Positions 5,879-8,484 of a stretch of 8,484 nt of DNA are shown one piece after another (the first letter of the stretch is position 1; each line of letters begins with the position of its first letter). Location of the stretch: positions 1 to 8,484 of the forward strand of contig CALBVQ010000077.1 of the NCBI GenBank assembly GCA_937969485.1. Direction: 5' to 3'. The position numbers were made by a program, and so were the translations under genes. Below the pieces are notes generated by a model, which made no database searches, was not told the DNA's origin, and saw only the letters and a program-made list of their open reading frames with translations. Origin of the DNA: an uncultured Saprospiraceae bacterium (lineage in GTDB: Bacteria > Bacteroidota > Bacteroidia > Chitinophagales > Saprospiraceae).

Positions 5879-5928
5879 CTGTTTTTCACTTGTTAGGAAC
5901 TTGTTAAGCAGCTGTTAAAAATCTAACA
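5879..5928 (+). promoter_or_regulatory. Pho-box-like array: four direct 7-mers with 11-bp period
   Basis: The 7-mers CTGTTTT (5879), TTGTTAG (5890), TTGTTAA (5901) and CTGTTAA (5912) are each separated by 4 bp, giving an exact 11-bp period. An inverted TAACA follows at 5924, again 11 bp after the last TGTTA. This 7+4 layout is the known binding-site plan of PhoB-type OmpR-family regulators, and the window encodes one in the operon immediately downstream. The array ends about 50 bp before the kinase start and replaces the usual -33 region, as expected for an activated promoter. Autoregulation is the likely role; control of the divergent cysteine-rich gene is also possible. Confidence 0.6.
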
Positions 5929-5940
5929 CCTTGATTATTA

Positions 5941-5953
5941 TAACTTTACTTTG
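5941..5953 (+). promoter_or_regulatory. Possible -7 region of the kinase operon promoter
   Basis: The tract TAACTTTACTTTG holds TAACTTTA (5941-5948), one mismatch from the Bacteroidota -7 consensus TAnnTTTG, and an overlapping TACTTTG with a one-base-shorter spacing. It lies 22 bp after the last 11-bp-phased direct repeat and about 20 bp before the kinase start. No good -33 element is present, which fits an activator-dependent promoter. Transcription would start near the kinase start codon, giving a very short leader. Confidence 0.35.
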
Positions 5954-5974
5954 ATGAAAATTCGCATTAGTTGA
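5954..5974 (+). other. Possible six-codon leader ORF overlapping the kinase start
   Basis: An ATG at 5954 opens a six-codon frame (MKIRIS) whose TGA stop at 5972-5974 overlaps the kinase TTG start at 5971-5973 as TTGA. It may support coupled re-initiation, or the ATG may be the original kinase start lost through a one-base shift. It could equally be chance, and the transcription start may lie too close for it to be translated. Confidence 0.25.
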
Positions 5975-7209
5975 ATAACAAAATACCGTATATTATTACT
6001 GCTTCGACCATAGCCATGTTGCTATTGGTACTCATTCAAGTGCAGTGGATGCAGCAGTCTCGAAAACTCATAGAAGAACAGTTCGATCAAAAAGTTAGTA
6101 TGGCATTATGCAAGGCTGTTGATGAGGTTTCACTTGCAGAATCTTCAGAAGAAATTAAAATTGCTTGTAAGCCACAATCAGCTTTTGATTCATTTTGTTG
6201 TTCCACTCAATTGTCCTCCTACTTGGCCAATGATAATGTCAAGGAAGTAGTAGAAGATGCGTTGACATTCTACAACATAAATATGCCTTTTATACTTGAA
6301 GTATCATCAGTTCAAAAGAACATATGCATGACGAGTGAAGAATCCCCTGTTTATAGTTGTTCCTTAGCTCCTTTAATTAAATCAAATGATCATAAATTAA
6401 ACATCAACTTCCCTGGTAAGACAGAATACGTATTGAAGGAAATGGGACTTATGCTAGCTTCTTCCATTATTATTCTATTCCTCATATTTGGTGTGTTCAT
6501 ATATGCAAACTACTACTTAATCAAACAGAAAAGACTTAGCGAAAGAAACAAGGATTTCTTCAATCACATGGCACATGAATTTAAAACTCCACTAACTAAC
6601 ATAGGATTGGCCGTAAGAATGCTAAGCAAAAAATCAGACGACAATCTAGTAAATATAATAAGTAGTGAAAGTCAACAACTCACGGAGCAGGTAGGTCGTG
6701 TACTAACTATGGCGAGTCTGGACACTGCAGATTTCGAGATCAATAAATCAAAGATTAATCTGTCATACTTTATTCAAGATGTCATCAAGAAAATGGAAAT
6801 GCCATTGACAGATCAGAAAGTAGATGTACAAATAGACCCTCTTGATGAGAGTATTTTTGTGTTTGCGGATAAATACCATCTATGCAACGCATTCAGAAAT
6901 ATACTAGATAATGCGATAAAATACAATGAAGGAAAGCCAGAAATCAAGATAAAATTTCAAGAGCGAAATAAAAACATTCATATTCTGATAGAAGACAATG
7001 GGATGGGAATCCATAAAGAAGATCAAGAACTAGTTTTCAAAAAGTTCTATCGGGTGAAAGACGGAGACACATATAATAGTAAGGGATTTGGGTTAGGCTT
7101 GTCGTATGTGAAACGAATCATAGAATTACATAAAGGAGAAATTACCATATTTAGCGAGTTAGACAAAGGAACACGCTTCGATTTATCACTGCCAAAACTC
7201 TCAGATTGA
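5971..7209 (+). CDS. Sensor histidine kinase with cysteine-rich periplasmic domain (RprX-like)
   Basis: The 412-residue protein has a first membrane helix (about 7-26), an exported sensor domain (27-156), a second helix (about 157-181) and a cytoplasmic kinase core. The phospho-acceptor is His202 in FFNHMAHEFKTPLTNI. The ATP-binding domain has the N box (FRNILDNAIKYNE, 308-320), G1 (DNGMGI, 342-347), F box (FKKFYRV) and G2 (GFGLGLS, 372-378), so it looks fully active. There is no clear HAMP domain. The sensor domain has six cysteines (47, 66, 76, 77, 119, 130), unusual for such a short region and suggesting thiol, redox or metal sensing. The start is TTG: an in-frame TAG lies directly upstream and the next ATG would remove half of helix 1. 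It overlaps the response regulator gene by 4 bases. Confidence 0.93.
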   Translation: MNNKIPYIITASTIAMLLLVLIQVQWMQQSRKLIEEQFDQKVSMALCKAVDEVSLAESSEEIKIACKPQSAFDSFCCSTQLSSYLANDNVKEVVEDALTFYNINMPFILEVSSVQKNICMTSEESPVYSCSLAPLIKSNDHKLNINFPGKTEYVLKEMGLMLASSIIILFLIFGVFIYANYYLIKQKRLSERNKDFFNHMAHEFKTPLTNIGLAVRMLSKKSDDNLVNIISSESQQLTEQVGRVLTMASLDTADFEINKSKINLSYFIQDVIKKMEMPLTDQKVDVQIDPLDESIFVFADKYHLCNAFRNILDNAIKYNEGKPEIKIKFQERNKNIHILIEDNGMGIHKEDQELVFKKFYRVKDGDTYNSKGFGLGLSYVKRIIELHKGEITIFSELDKGTRFDLSLPKLSD

Positions 7210-7919
7210 TCCATAAAGCAAATATATTAATCGTGGAAGATGATCTGAATTTGGGTTTCTTACTAATGGAAATTCTTCAGAACGAAAAGTACAATGTGCG
7301 CTTAGCAAGAGATGGAGCATCTGGGCTTTCACTCCTAAAGAAGATGTCATTTGATCTTTGTATTTTCGACATTATGGTACCAAAGATGGACGGGTTCAAT
7401 CTTGCACATCACTTGAAGGAAATTTCGCCGAATACGCCCTTTCTTTTTTTGACGGCGAGAGTACTCAAGGAGGATCGGATAAAGGGATATAATCTTGGAG
7501 CTGAGGATTATATAAATAAGCCTTTTGATGAAGAAGAACTGCTGTGTAAGATCAATGTCATTCTGCGAAGGAATGCTTCTCATGAATCTAAAGTTGAGGA
7601 GCCAATAGAGTATAAAATAGGGAGTTATACGTTTGACGTTCAGCGAATGGAGTTGATTCATGATGGGAAAATAACTCGCATGACAGAGAAGGAAAGTAAT
7701 GTCTTGAAACTTCTTTGCATTCATAAAAACAGGATTTTACGTCGGGATGATGCAGTAGAACGCATCTATGGAAAGCGCGACTATTTTTTGGGTCGTAGTT
7801 TCGATGTATTTATTTCAAAAATCCGCAAGCTACTTAGTCAGGACGCCTATGTAAGTATTGACAATGTCTATAAGGTAGGGTTTATACTAAATGTAAAGGA
7901 GCCAGTTGTTGAGGAGTAG
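7206..7919 (+). CDS. OmpR-family response regulator (RprY-like)
   Basis: The 237-residue protein has a receiver domain (about 5-121) with the acidic pocket EDD (11-13), phospho-acceptor Asp55 (CIFDIMVPKMDG), Thr83 and Lys105 (INKPF). A winged-helix DNA-binding domain follows at about 137-231 with LTEKE-like MTEKESNVLKLL (159-170), the recognition-helix region RSFDVFISKIRKLL (197-210) and the wing VYKVGFIL. All key residues are present. It is the cognate partner of the upstream kinase, whose stop codon overlaps this start as TTGA. The start must be TTG at 7206, because the next candidate, GTG at 7233, would delete the first strand of the receiver. The 11-bp-phased direct repeats at 5879-5918 are its probable operator. 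Targets beyond its own operon are unknown. Confidence 0.94.
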   Translation: MIHKANILIVEDDLNLGFLLMEILQNEKYNVRLARDGASGLSLLKKMSFDLCIFDIMVPKMDGFNLAHHLKEISPNTPFLFLTARVLKEDRIKGYNLGAEDYINKPFDEEELLCKINVILRRNASHESKVEEPIEYKIGSYTFDVQRMELIHDGKITRMTEKESNVLKLLCIHKNRILRRDDAVERIYGKRDYFLGRSFDVFISKIRKLLSQDAYVSIDNVYKVGFILNVKEPVVEE

Positions 7920-7962
7920 GTGGAGATTAGGAATGATCCCATTTATTATTTCTCTTGATGTA

Positions 7963-7997
7963 ATACCAATTCTGTTTTAAGGTTTCACTTTATTTTC
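7963..7997 (-). repeat. 35-bp repeat, inverted copy of 101-135
   Basis: These 35 bp are identical to the reverse complement of 101-135. The repeat lies in the 65-bp gap between two converging genes and covers the last codons and TGA stop of the secreted orphan protein. Beyond 7997 a related CTTGA follows after a 3-base difference, and before 7963 the match stops abruptly. On the minus strand it directly follows the orphan gene, so it could be part of that gene's 3' end, or the edge of an inserted element that supplied the stop codon. Confidence 0.75.
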
Positions 7998-8467
7998 ATC
8001 AAGATCAATTCATTTGTTGTTAGTTCGTTCTGTCCCGCAAATCTTGATTCAATTTTAATCTTCCTTTTTGATAGCGGTTTCAACTTGAACTGAAGTTTGT
8101 TCTCCTTAAAAACAAAGAGAACTTGCTCTTTTTTATCAAATTTCCATGTAAAGTCTGCAAGTGGAACAGCGTTTATATAATTGTTATAAGTCTCGCAATA
8201 TTTGAAATGTCCAAATCTGTCAAAGCCAAAGTTAAGGTAGTCTCCATGGTCAAAATACTTCATTTCATATTCTGCATATTCGTCTTTTGCCCATTCAGGT
8301 CCGTAATTCGTATGTTGAATTAGTCGAATTGTGTCTGACTTAAAAAATAGACTATCAATATTCTCTGAAAACCAATCGGTCTTTACAAAGTTCTTTTTCG
8401 AAAAGGTTTGCCCATAGAGATTGATGGCTAAAAGCAGAGTTAATATGGTCAAAACTGTTTTGTTCAT
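7985..8467 (-). CDS. Secreted hypothetical protein
   Basis: A 160-residue protein with a clear signal peptide (MNKTVLTILTLLLAINLYGQ, cleavage near YG-Q at about 19-20). The mature part has many aromatic and charged residues in alternating patterns, for example MKYFDHGDYLNFGFDRFGHF and FTWKFDKKEQVLFVFKENKL, consistent with a small beta-sheet or lipocalin-like domain. I do not recognise the family and no catalytic motif is visible. It converges on the response regulator gene with 65 bp between stops, so it is probably a separate unit. Its last codons lie within the 35-bp repeat at 7963-7997. The start at 8467 is near the window edge but appears complete. Confidence 0.75.
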   Translation of the reverse strand: MNKTVLTILTLLLAINLYGQTFSKKNFVKTDWFSENIDSLFFKSDTIRLIQHTNYGPEWAKDEYAEYEMKYFDHGDYLNFGFDRFGHFKYCETYNNYINAVPLADFTWKFDKKEQVLFVFKENKLQFKLKPLSKRKIKIESRFAGQNELTTNELILMKIK

Positions 8468-8484
8468 TTTAATAGTTGCCGACG

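Noticed and set aside
101..7997. Composite transposon bounded by 35-bp inverted repeats
   Set aside because: No transposase or integrase is encoded inside, flanking target duplications are not seen, and homology at the left copy continues outward beyond the repeat.
8123..8323. 66-residue plus-strand frame at the right end
   Set aside because: It is antisense to the secreted protein gene, which has a convincing signal peptide; this frame looks like a shadow.

Overview
The window looks like chromosomal DNA from a member of the Bacteroidota. It is AT-rich, start codons lack clear Shine-Dalgarno sequences, and the proteins match types common in that phylum: an RprX/RprY-like two-component pair, a Crp/Fnr regulator with a C-x5-CC cysteine cluster, and small secreted orphan proteins. 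This assignment is inference; no rRNA, tRNA or complete mobile element is present to test it.

Layout. Bases 1-552 carry no gene. They hold a dispersed repeat (64-135) and a tandem array of four roughly 57-bp units, each centred on a short hairpin with a GNRA-type loop (328-520). A six-helix membrane protein of unknown function (553-1233, minus) is divergent from a plus-strand run: a fatty acid hydroxylase/sterol desaturase family enzyme (1461-2336), a Crp/Fnr regulator (2369-3031), a Tat-exported SorA/SoxC-type molybdenum oxidoreductase (3271-4524) and an overlapping membrane-anchored monohaem cytochrome c (4524-5063). Two more copies of the hairpin repeat and a terminator lie in 5064-5413.

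The second half is a signalling module. A small secreted cysteine-rich protein (5414-5791, minus) is divergent from a histidine kinase with a cysteine-rich periplasmic domain (5971-7209) and its OmpR-type response regulator (7206-7919). The shared intergenic region contains four direct 7-mers of type YTGTTAA phased at exactly 11 bp, the layout used by PhoB/OmpR-family regulators. The kinase and the regulator both appear to start at TTG codons inside TTGA overlaps. The last gene is a secreted orphan protein (7985-8467, minus). A perfect 35-bp repeat occurs in inverted orientation at 101-135 and 7963-7997.

How it may work together. The oxidoreductase probably oxidises sulfite or a similar compound in the periplasm and passes electrons to the tethered cytochrome. 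The neighbouring Crp/Fnr protein is the likely local regulator, and a GTAAC-N4-GTTAC palindrome in the divergent promoter is a candidate operator. The kinase/regulator pair probably controls its own operon and perhaps the cysteine-rich protein; shared cysteine richness suggests a periplasmic thiol, redox or metal signal. These functional links are inference from motifs and gene order.
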